Assembly: GCA_964441245.1 (NCBI GenBank) | Contig: CAYTVR010000227.1 | Coordinates: 1-12,107 of the forward strand | Length of the DNA: 12,107 bases | Direction of reading: 5' to 3' | Origin: JALZUU01 sp964441245 | GTDB lineage: Bacteria; Bacteroidota; Bacteroidia; Chitinophagales; Saprospiraceae | Part shown: piece after piece, positions 1-6,099 of the stretch | Layout: every line of letters starts with the position of its first letter | How positions within the stretch are numbered: position 1 is the stretch's first letter | Translations under genes and position numbers: made by a program | The notes under the pieces: generated by a model | Told to the model about the DNA's origin: nothing | What the model saw: the letters and a program-made list of their open reading frames with translations, nothing else | Database searches by the model: none

Positions 1-31
1 GGCATTCAAGGTTCGAGTCCTTGTAGGTCAA
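1..31 (+). tRNA. tRNA gene, 3' end only (isotype not determinable)
   Basis: This is the 3' part of a tRNA running in from the left edge. The T-arm is complete: stem CAAGG (7-11), loop TTCGAGT (12-18), stem CCTTG (19-23). The 3' acceptor strand TAGGTCA (24-30) and discriminator A31 follow. CCA is not encoded, since the next bases are CAA; this is normal for many Bacteroidota, which add CCA after transcription. The 5' acceptor strand should read TGACCTA. The anticodon lies outside the window, so the amino acid cannot be assigned. A terminator hairpin follows directly. Confidence 0.9.
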
Positions 32-42
32 CAAAAGAAAGA
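16..42 (+). repeat. 27-bp direct repeat, copy 1 (inside the tRNA 3' end)
   Basis: Bases 16-42 are identical to bases 118-144. Copy 1 starts in the T-loop, runs through the acceptor strand and discriminator, and ends in the first bases of the terminator stem. Identity stops at base 15 on the left (G against A) and base 43 on the right (G against T). A duplicated tRNA 3' end is the classic form of an attachment site for tyrosine-recombinase elements, but no integrase is present in the window. Confidence 0.85.
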
Positions 43-72
43 GCTGCTCATCTGAGTAGCTCTTTTTGTTTT
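40..72 (+). terminator. Rho-independent terminator of the tRNA transcript
   Basis: An 11-bp stem pairs 40-50 with 53-63 (AGAGCTGCTCA with TGAGTAGCTCT, one G-T pair at 46-57). In practice the loop is about four bases, because the innermost A-T pair cannot close a two-base loop. The right arm runs into TTTTTGTTTT (63-72). It lies 9 bases after the tRNA discriminator, so it most likely ends that transcript. Confidence 0.85.
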
Positions 73-127
73 ACAAGGATGAGAAGTTTATCCCGAAGGA
101 ATGAAATGGAATCGGGAAGTCCTTGTA
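72..127. repeat. Nested inverted repeat ending in the second tRNA-tail copy
   Basis: The outer arms TACAAGGA (72-79) and TCCTTGTA (120-127) are exact reverse complements. An inner pair, TCCCGA (91-96) and TCGGGA (112-117), nests inside them. The right outer arm is also part of the second tRNA-tail copy, so the hairpin and the duplication overlap. The role is unknown; it could be the end of a small dispersed repeat or a folded RNA downstream of the tRNA. Confidence 0.6.
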
Positions 128-144
128 GGTCAACAAAAGAAAGA
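118..144 (+). repeat. 27-bp direct repeat, copy 2 (orphan tRNA 3' tail)
   Basis: This exact copy of bases 16-42 contains the 3' half of the T-stem, the acceptor strand and the bases just past the tRNA. No T-loop, anticodon arm or D-arm lies upstream of it, so it is not a second tRNA gene. It may be an att-like footprint or part of a dispersed repeat seeded by the tRNA tail. Confidence 0.85.
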
Positions 145-375
145 TGAGTCAGTCCTAATTTTCTAGACTTATCCAAACAGACAAAAAAATCAGAACATTA
201 TAGATTTTAGCGTTTCAAGAGTCGTATTAGAACACTGATTTAACAGATTACTCAGATCGCGCAGATTTCTCGACTAATGCGCCCTTCGGTCGAGTGAAAA
301 TCAGCGTGATCTGAGTAATCCGTACGGACTGCCTGCCATTTTGAGTATTGGAATCATCAATCTAAAATCTAGTAA
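145..375. other. Non-coding stretch between tRNA-tail repeat and amylase gene
   Basis: Apart from the palindrome at 246-320, I see no gene, RNA signature or promoter here. It separates the rightward tRNA unit from the leftward amylase gene, so it is a convergent intergenic region. The palindrome is the best candidate for a transcription end for the amylase gene, although it lacks a clean U-tract on that strand. Confidence 0.6.
246..320. repeat. Long imperfect palindrome (dispersed-repeat-like)
   Basis: The 23-base arms 246-268 and 298-320 are reverse complements except for two positions: the arm beginning GATTACTCAGATCGCGC faces one ending GCGTGATCTGAGTAATC. An inner pair CTCGAC (269-274) and GTCGAG (289-294) continues the stem, leaving a loop of about 14 bases. 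The GATTACTCAGAT / ATCTGAGTAATC style resembles short non-coding palindromes that I recall being scattered in Bacteroidota genomes; that resemblance is from memory. It sits just beyond the amylase stop codon. Confidence 0.8.
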
Positions 376-2961
376 CTACCTCAAAATCGTGAACCGTTCT
401 ACACCTATCTTTCCATCAACAGCAATTTCAATAAAATAAATTCCTTGTGCCCAGTCATTGGTTTGAATAGAAATAGCTGGACTATTTAATATTCCATGGT
501 ATACTGCTAATCCATTGGATGATCTAATGATAACTTTTGCATGATCTAAAGATTCCCGTTCTAATGCTAATTGGATATTAAACTGGTGCTCAGCTGGATT
601 TGGAGAAATCTGGAAATTAAGCGCTTCTTGTTTTACATTGATTGTGTTAACTGGATTTTCTAAAGAAAGCAACAAAATTTTTGTAGTTCTTGCACTTAAC
701 ATATCAGATGACAATTCCCAATTATCAAAACCGCCATCGCTATTAATGGTGATGCTTCCCATAGCTTGATTGCTATACAAATCTGTCACGTAATAAATAC
801 CAGCGGTTAAAGATGAAGCGCTTAGATCTAGAGATAGATTAGAGGTTTGTGTACCTAAATTCGAAACGACTACGATTCCTTCATCTTCATGAATTCGTGC
901 AAAACTCAATATATTATTGGCACTATTGTCTATGCTTAAATAATTGCCTTTTCTTAGAGCTGCCTGTTCATTTCTGATGTGAATCAATTTTTTGTAATGA
1001 TTTAAAATAGAATTCGGATCAGACTCCATAGTCGCTACATTATTAGCGATGTAATTAGAGCCAACATTAGTCCAAGGAGCAGTACTAGAAAATCCAGCAT
1101 TGGCAGCATCGGACCATTGCATTGGGCGACGAATATTTTCATGATCTCCAGTTCCAGTCATGTTTATTTCTTCTCCATAATATATAAACGGAGTACCTGG
1201 TAAAGTCAGGTAGATCGAAGCAGCCAATTTCATTTTATTGGTATTGCTACCTATTTGATTATACACTCGATCTATATCGTGATTGGTTAAAAAAGTACCA
1301 TACTGTAAAATGGGATAACTTGCTTGGACGGTTTGCATTTGTTGCTGAATGCTGGATGCATTACCATTGTTGACCGCATTGATAATGCCATATGCTAAAT
1401 CAAAATCAAAACATACATCCAAACGATCATTTTGTACATACGGAATAATCGAGGAAGTACTAGACCACACTTCTCCAATGGAAAAAACATCAGGATTATT
1501 AGCTTTGAATACTTCATTAAATTCTTCTAATAAAGAAAAAGTAGCTGGTGTATTTTCTAAAGTAGTTCCGTCTTCAATCATATATTTAATGGCATCCAAT
1601 CTAAAACCATCGACTCCTTTTTCTAACCAAAAAGTAGATACATTGAACATTTCATCTTTTACGGCTTGATGTTCATAATTCAAATCTGGCATTCCTCCCC
1701 AAAATAATCCATAGTAATAATCGCCTCCATTAGGATGCCAAACTCCTTGTCCCCAAGGACCTGAAAAACCAGGATTATTTTCTGACCAGATATACCAATC
1801 TCTAAAATCATTTTGATTGTTATTGGATTGAGTAAACCATGGATGTTGTTTAGAACTATGATTTAGTACTAAATCAATAATCACTTTTATGCCACGATCA
1901 TGAGCCTCTTCTAATAATTCTTCAAAGTCAGCCATCGTACCATAGTCGGGTTCCGTTTTATAATAATCCGTCACATCGTAACCATGATAACTAGGAGACT
2001 CCATCATAGGCATTAACCATAAGGCCGTAATTCCAAGATCGGTATCTGTATTTGGATCACCATCATTCAGGTAATCTAATTTCTCTATAATTCCCTGAAA
2101 ATCTCCAATACCATCTCCATCACTATCATTAAAACTTCTAACAAATAATTCATAAAATACCGCATCATTCCACCAGTAGGTATCATAATCTGTATATAGA
2201 CTAGCGTCACATTCATCGCAGGAACTAAAGCAATAAGTGGGAGGATTTGCAACTCCATTGGATACGCTTACCGTTCTGTTATTGGTGCCATTGTTCCCCA
2301 AAACAGAACAGTCAGAAGGAATCACTTCTGCTGCTGATGTCTGATTTCCATTAATAAATAAATATTCATAATCCCCTGGTGGCAGGGTCAACTCAACTTC
2401 ATAAGTCAAATCGCCATTGATGTCTTCTAGCGGAATTCCTGTTGCCTCCCAATTTTGAGGAAATCCAGCGGCTTCTTGAAAATTACCCATTACGTGAATG
2501 CCGTCTGGAGAAACGGTCTGTCCATTCATATTCACAGATAATTTGACACGACCTATACAGCCATTGAATGGTACGGGGGGTAAAATAAGATCCACGAGAC
2601 TGACATCTATCGCTCTATTATTCGTATTTCCAACAGAGCATTCTCCTGGAGGACTTTCATCACTTCCCCAAGCATTTCCATTGATGAATTTATACTCATA
2701 ATTCCCTGCAGGAATTTCAACAGTAATCGAATAGATTTGATCCCCATTAGGATTGTTTAGAATGGTAGAACCTGGATTCCAATTGTCACCTAATCCTGCT
2801 GCTGATTGAAAATTCCCAGCAATATGAATTCCATTAGAGGAGATTGCCTCATTACTCATATCCACTTGAAAGGTCACTTGTACATTTTGCGCTTGAATAG
2901 GATTTAGGCTAATGAAAAATGCTGAAATGAGGAGAAGTCTAAAATAGATTAAGTTGTTCAT
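376..2961 (-). CDS. Secreted GH13 alpha-amylase-family enzyme with two N-terminal binding domains and T9SS tail
   Basis: This 861-residue protein probably hydrolyses alpha-glucans outside the cell. Residues 1-24 are a signal peptide (PIQA|Q). Two related beta-sandwich domains follow, about 27-125 and 137-240; each has GIHxxGNFQ, YEYxFINGN and Cys-Ser motifs, as in starch-binding E-set modules. The GH13 barrel spans about 262-690. It has a Ca-site loop DSDGDGIGD (279-287), region I DLVLNH (363-368), region V MPDLN (424-428), nucleophile D456 in GFRLDA, acid/base E497 in SIGEVW and D562 in LTNHD, so all catalytic residues are present. MPDLN is the intermediary form between oligo-1,6-glucosidases and neopullulanases, which suggests GH13_36-like alpha-amylases; exact specificity is inferred. 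Residues 793-861 (ISPNPA...) are a type A T9SS sorting domain. The ATG start is supported by the signal peptide. No SusC/SusD partner is in the window. Confidence 0.93.
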   Translation of the reverse strand: MNNLIYFRLLLISAFFISLNPIQAQNVQVTFQVDMSNEAISSNGIHIAGNFQSAAGLGDNWNPGSTILNNPNGDQIYSITVEIPAGNYEYKFINGNAWGSDESPPGECSVGNTNNRAIDVSLVDLILPPVPFNGCIGRVKLSVNMNGQTVSPDGIHVMGNFQEAAGFPQNWEATGIPLEDINGDLTYEVELTLPPGDYEYLFINGNQTSAAEVIPSDCSVLGNNGTNNRTVSVSNGVANPPTYCFSSCDECDASLYTDYDTYWWNDAVFYELFVRSFNDSDGDGIGDFQGIIEKLDYLNDGDPNTDTDLGITALWLMPMMESPSYHGYDVTDYYKTEPDYGTMADFEELLEEAHDRGIKVIIDLVLNHSSKQHPWFTQSNNNQNDFRDWYIWSENNPGFSGPWGQGVWHPNGGDYYYGLFWGGMPDLNYEHQAVKDEMFNVSTFWLEKGVDGFRLDAIKYMIEDGTTLENTPATFSLLEEFNEVFKANNPDVFSIGEVWSSTSSIIPYVQNDRLDVCFDFDLAYGIINAVNNGNASSIQQQMQTVQASYPILQYGTFLTNHDIDRVYNQIGSNTNKMKLAASIYLTLPGTPFIYYGEEINMTGTGDHENIRRPMQWSDAANAGFSSTAPWTNVGSNYIANNVATMESDPNSILNHYKKLIHIRNEQAALRKGNYLSIDNSANNILSFARIHEDEGIVVVSNLGTQTSNLSLDLSASSLTAGIYYVTDLYSNQAMGSITINSDGGFDNWELSSDMLSARTTKILLLSLENPVNTINVKQEALNFQISPNPAEHQFNIQLALERESLDHAKVIIRSSNGLAVYHGILNSPAISIQTNDWAQGIYFIEIAVDGKIGVERFTILR

Positions 2962-2969
2962 TAAAATTT

Positions 2970-3204
2970 TTATTTCAATATTAATTGATTTTTTTGTCTT
3001 TTAGAATAAGAAGGATAAGCTGTAATAGGTTTGTAATATAACAGAAAATATTTCTTGTCTTCTAACTGTCCATTTAAGATGAAAATATTGAAATTTAGAA
3101 ATTGGTTCTCCTAGGTTAAATTTAAACGAAGTTTGACCATCAGTTGGATTGGGAATGTTTTGTTCAAAGTCATTGATAACATTGGAGTTGACAGGGAATT
3201 CCAT
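2970..3204 (-). pseudogene. Frameshifted remnant of a T9SS C-terminal sorting domain
   Basis: Read leftward from an ATG at 3202-3204, the first 35 codons include FEQNIPNPTDGQTSFKFNLG, a typical start of a type A T9SS sorting domain. The continuing frame loses similarity (KFQYFHLKW). A +1 shift near 3098-3110 restores it: GENQFLNFN, then IFILNGQLEDKKYF, matching the next strand and DxxGQ-like turn of the domain. That second frame ends at TAA 2970-2972, nine bases before the amylase ATG. An in-frame TAG directly precedes the first ATG, so no passenger protein is attached; upstream is the end of the cyclase gene. It looks like the decayed tail of a lost secreted protein. A translated 67-residue product from 3204 is possible but would not be a working tail. 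Confidence 0.7.
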
Positions 3205-3223
3205 CTAAGGCAACGATTTAATT

Positions 3224-5026
3224 TTATTTATTATTTTCAATAAAATACATAGCGATTTTGCCTTTGCCTTTCGCGTCTAAATCGCCGCGAGGAGTAAATT
3301 TAAAACCACTGTGTTTTTGTAAATTTTGATAAGTGGATTCGCTGATGTTTACTTTCCCGGTTTCACTCGAACTTTCCATTCTACTGGCTATGTTTACCGT
3401 GTCTCCCCAAATATCATATTGGAATTTTTTGGTGCCCACCACACCTGCGACTACAGAACCGCTGTTGATACCAATTCGGGTATTAAATTTAGCTAAGTGA
3501 TGTTGTTTGTTCTCTTCGGTTTTTTTGACGAAGGTCATCATTTCTAAGGCTGCCTGACAAATTTTTATCGCGTGATCTTCTGTCAGAAAAGGGAGCCCCG
3601 CTGCACACATGTAGGAATCACCAATCGTTTTAATTTTCTCCAAGTCATATTTGTCTATGATCTCATCAAATTTTGAAAAATAATAATCAATACTTTTGAC
3701 CAATACTTCTGGATCAAGATTTTGAGATTGTTCTGTAAAGCCTTGAAAGTCGGTGAACAAAACGGAAACCTGTTCAAACTGTTTAGCTTTAACGGTACCG
3801 TTTTCTTTTAATTCCTTGGCTGTTTCTTCGGGGAGTATATTTTTTAATAAATCGTCAGAACGTTTCTTTTCAAAAGCAATGATCTCGTTGGTTTTCTTCA
3901 TAAATTGGTTTCGCTTAAACAACGAAAGTGCTAGCAGTCCGATTAAAAATAGGGCCACACCAATTCCCATAACAAAGTAACGTTGAATTTTCTTTTCTTG
4001 GTTGAGCAGATCGACTTCTATCTGTTTTTGGGATACTTCGTAATCCGTTCGGACGTTAGCCATTTTTTGAACATTGTGAATGCTATTGATGCTATCCCGA
4101 TATACGATATGGTCTTTGTAAAAAGCAAAGGATTTTTTGATGTTTCCATGTTGCTCAAAAATGGTAGATAGTTTTAAATTTGAATCGCTAATCTGTTCTT
4201 TCAAGCCATATTGCTGCGCCAATTTCAAACTTTGCAAAGCGTAATCTAATGATTTATCTTTTTCTCCTTTGCTTAGATACACATCAGACATGGCGTTTAG
4301 ATAGACACATATTGGATAATAATCTTCCAATTTTTTCAACACATCAATAGCGTGGTTTAAGTTTTTTTCGGCTTGTTCATGATCGCCTTTTTCAGCATAG
4401 ACCAGCCCAACATTTCCCATGTTATATGCTTCGCCAAGTTCGTAATTTAATGCTTTGAAAATTTTACCAGAAGCGTTAAAAAAATAAAGAGCTGAATCTA
4501 ATTTATTTTGGTTTAAATATTCGTCACCTAGGTTCAATTGGGCGGAAGCCAAATTAATAGAATCTCCTTCGTTTTGCATTAAGTCCAATGCTTCCTTATA
4601 ATATTTGACAGAGGTCTGGTTGTCGCCCATGATCGAGTATACATCAGCAATGGAAATATTTATGGAAGCCTCTTCTGATTTGAAATTATTGTTTGAGGCT
4701 ATTTTAGCTGCAGCAAAATAACTTTCTAAAGCTTCTGTTAAATCACTTTTTAAACGAAGCGCATTTCCTTTTTGTAAGTAGCCTGAAAACTCATAAGCAA
4801 TGGAGTCAGTACTTTTCGCTTTGACAATCAATTGTTGGCTATAGGTTAGTTTTTTTTCGGTATTGGTTTCAAGCTGAGATAAACTTTCTAAAATTTTTAG
4901 CTCAGCTTTTTTATCATAATCCTTATTTTTATAGACAATTTCTAAACTATCACTTAGTTTTTGATCTTGGGCAAAAAGTGAATAACAAAAGCAAAAACAA
5001 AAGATGGTGAGGTAAGATTTTGACAA
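3224..5026 (-). CDS. TPR-containing membrane class III adenylate cyclase
   Basis: This 600-residue protein probably makes cAMP from ATP at the inner membrane. Order: signal peptide 1-19 (SLFA|Q), TPR helices about 75-310 predicted outside the cytoplasm, one transmembrane helix about 350-370, the linker LLKNILPEETAKELKENG (393-410), and a class III cyclase domain about 415-600. Metal-binding aspartates are D426 (LFTDFQGF) and D470 (IKTIGDSYM). Purine-selecting residues K466 and D538 (QYDIWGD) are the adenylate-cyclase pair; guanylate cyclases have Glu and Cys there. Transition-state N545 and R549 (NIASRM) and phosphate-contact K588 (KGKGK) are present, so the domain looks active. The start is TTG (5024-5026): an in-frame TAA lies ten codons upstream, no ATG intervenes, and the next Met is at residue 133, beyond the signal peptide. 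The lipoprotein gene 48 bp upstream is probably co-transcribed. Confidence 0.93.
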   Translation of the reverse strand: MSKSYLTIFCFCFCYSLFAQDQKLSDSLEIVYKNKDYDKKAELKILESLSQLETNTEKKLTYSQQLIVKAKSTDSIAYEFSGYLQKGNALRLKSDLTEALESYFAAAKIASNNNFKSEEASINISIADVYSIMGDNQTSVKYYKEALDLMQNEGDSINLASAQLNLGDEYLNQNKLDSALYFFNASGKIFKALNYELGEAYNMGNVGLVYAEKGDHEQAEKNLNHAIDVLKKLEDYYPICVYLNAMSDVYLSKGEKDKSLDYALQSLKLAQQYGLKEQISDSNLKLSTIFEQHGNIKKSFAFYKDHIVYRDSINSIHNVQKMANVRTDYEVSQKQIEVDLLNQEKKIQRYFVMGIGVALFLIGLLALSLFKRNQFMKKTNEIIAFEKKRSDDLLKNILPEETAKELKENGTVKAKQFEQVSVLFTDFQGFTEQSQNLDPEVLVKSIDYYFSKFDEIIDKYDLEKIKTIGDSYMCAAGLPFLTEDHAIKICQAALEMMTFVKKTEENKQHHLAKFNTRIGINSGSVVAGVVGTKKFQYDIWGDTVNIASRMESSSETGKVNISESTYQNLQKHSGFKFTPRGDLDAKGKGKIAMYFIENNK

Positions 5027-5074
5027 AATATATTTGGATGAATTAGGTTTTATTTATGACTGAGTGGCTTGGGT

Positions 5075-5602
5075 TTAGTTGGTCCTTCTAATTTGGATTT
5101 TTGGATCAACATAATAAGGACCAAAACGTAGGCCATTTCTTTCTGCATAAAAATTGATGTTGTATTTCACTTCTATGTCTTGATTGGGTCGTGCTTTATC
5201 AATTTGTATTTCATAGTCTCGATAGGGTAAATTACCTGGATTTGGTGGGATGGTTAATTTAAAATAATTAGAATCTGCCACCCAAAGAGCGCCTCCAACA
5301 ATGGATATCGCATCAAAAAGAAGGATATCATTGGTAGAGTTATTTGATTCGAGCTCCCAACTAATTTTATCATTAAGGTTGACTACGGTCGTGAACTCTT
5401 CGTTTGTTATACCACTTGATTGTTGCCCTACGGTTACCATAGAGCTCGCTTCACTTCCTGGAGGCAAAGCTAGAAGACCATCAAAATCGACAGTAAGCGG
5501 AATGGTGATTTCTTGAGGGGTTGGGTCAGGTTCATTATCATCTTTACCGCAGGATAAAACAATCAGAATAGGTAGAATGAAAATGAATTTTAATGTTTTC
5601 AT
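5075..5602 (-). CDS. Small surface lipoprotein of unknown function
   Basis: The start at 5602 gives 175 residues beginning MKTLKFIFILPILIVLSCGK. This is a textbook lipoprotein signal with lipobox LS|C at Cys18. An ATG ten codons further upstream (5632) is in frame but would put a charged stretch before the signal, so I reject it. The bases after Cys encode GKDDNE, fitting the K-(D/E)2 Bacteroidota surface-export signal, so the protein is predicted on the outer leaflet of the outer membrane. A proline-rich spacer (about 24-29) leads to about 140 residues of predicted beta strands ending YYVDPKIQIRRTN. I do not recognise the family. It reads into the TPR-cyclase gene after 48 bp with no terminator, which suggests an operon and possibly a shared pathway. 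Confidence 0.85.
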   Translation of the reverse strand: MKTLKFIFILPILIVLSCGKDDNEPDPTPQEITIPLTVDFDGLLALPPGSEASSMVTVGQQSSGITNEEFTTVVNLNDKISWELESNNSTNDILLFDAISIVGGALWVADSNYFKLTIPPNPGNLPYRDYEIQIDKARPNQDIEVKYNINFYAERNGLRFGPYYVDPKIQIRRTN

Positions 5603-5934
5603 AATGAGGTCTTTTTTGATTCGTTTAGACAACGAGGGAATATAAGGAATTATTTGTCAACCATACATTTTTTTTAAAAAGCTTTATCGACACGATGAAT
5701 CCTTTTTCATTCAATTATACGTATGAATGCCTTGTGCTAGATTTGATTAAAATTGATATTCAAAAATGGATTCTGAAAATTGAGTGATTATCTGCCGTAC
5801 AAAAGAGGACGCAACGGGAATTTTGATCAGATGAGAAGGAGGTTTTTAAATTGGCTTTTCTTTCAATAATCTAGAATATGTGAATGGAAATGAATGGTAT
5901 TTAGGTGAGGTTTTAGAAACGGTCCCGTGTGTGT

Positions 5935-5982
5935 AGCGTAGCACTAGCGGGTGGTCTATCCGCTATTGAGATTACGCTTTTT
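5935..5982 (+). other. Nested hairpin element followed by a T-run, GC-richer than surroundings
   Basis: The outer stem pairs AGCGTA (5935-5940) with TACGCT (5973-5978). The inner stem pairs TAGCGG (5945-5950) with CCGCTA (5960-5965). A T-run (5978-5982) follows. CCCG at 5924-5927 could alternatively pair with CGGG at 5948-5951, which would break the inner stem. The base composition stands out from the AT-rich flanks. It could be a terminator-like RNA end on the plus strand, a small RNA, or the end of a dispersed element; no plus-strand gene precedes it. Confidence 0.5.
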
Positions 5983-6011
5983 CTCGGTATCATTTTTACA
6001 TTCTAGAAGCT

Positions 6012-6035
6012 ATAAATTTTTATATAAAAATTTAT
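6012..6035. repeat. Perfect 24-bp all-A/T palindrome
   Basis: The left arm ATAAATTTTTAT (6012-6023) is the exact reverse complement of the right arm (6024-6035), with no spacer. It lies about 65 bases beyond the stop codon of the propeller lipoprotein gene. It lacks the G/C needed for a stable intrinsic terminator, so a protein-binding or cruciform site is as likely. The role is unknown. Confidence 0.75.
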
Positions 6036-6099
6036 GTAGGGTAGTGGGTTTGGTTTATAAATGCTATGAACATATACACATTATTGTATGCCGTAATTT

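Larger units (their letters stand above)
5603..6099. other. Non-coding region with structured element and palindrome
   Basis: This 497-bp stretch has no convincing ORF on either strand. It contains the nested-hairpin element at 5935-5982 and the perfect palindrome at 6012-6035. A 28-codon open segment (5850-5933, plus) ends at TAG 5934-5936 within the structured element; its end reads EYVNGNEWYLGEVLETVPCV, but it has no ATG start and is flanked by stops, so at most it is a gene fragment. The leader and promoter of the lipoprotein gene must lie near 5603-5700, but I see no clear TAnnTTTG-type box. Confidence 0.6.

Noticed and set aside
16..144. An integrated mobile element bounded by the two tRNA-tail copies
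   Set aside because: Only 75 bases lie between the copies, with no gene, and no integrase or transposase occurs anywhere in the window. The repeat is reported but not an element.
1349..1669. Plus-strand 106-codon ORF inside the amylase gene
   Set aside because: It lies opposite conserved catalytic regions of the GH13 domain and has no recognisable features; it is an antisense shadow. Other ORFs opposite the cyclase, lipoprotein and T9SS genes were rejected for the same reason.
5603..5632. A 10-residue longer N-terminus for the small lipoprotein
   Set aside because: It places MSKRIKKDLI ahead of a complete lipoprotein signal; the downstream ATG at 5602 gives the canonical lipobox position.
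5835..5875. Shine-Dalgarno-like AAGGAGG with a following TTG, suggesting a small gene
   Set aside because: The frame from that TTG closes after seven codons, and Bacteroidota rarely use strong Shine-Dalgarno sites; it is probably chance.
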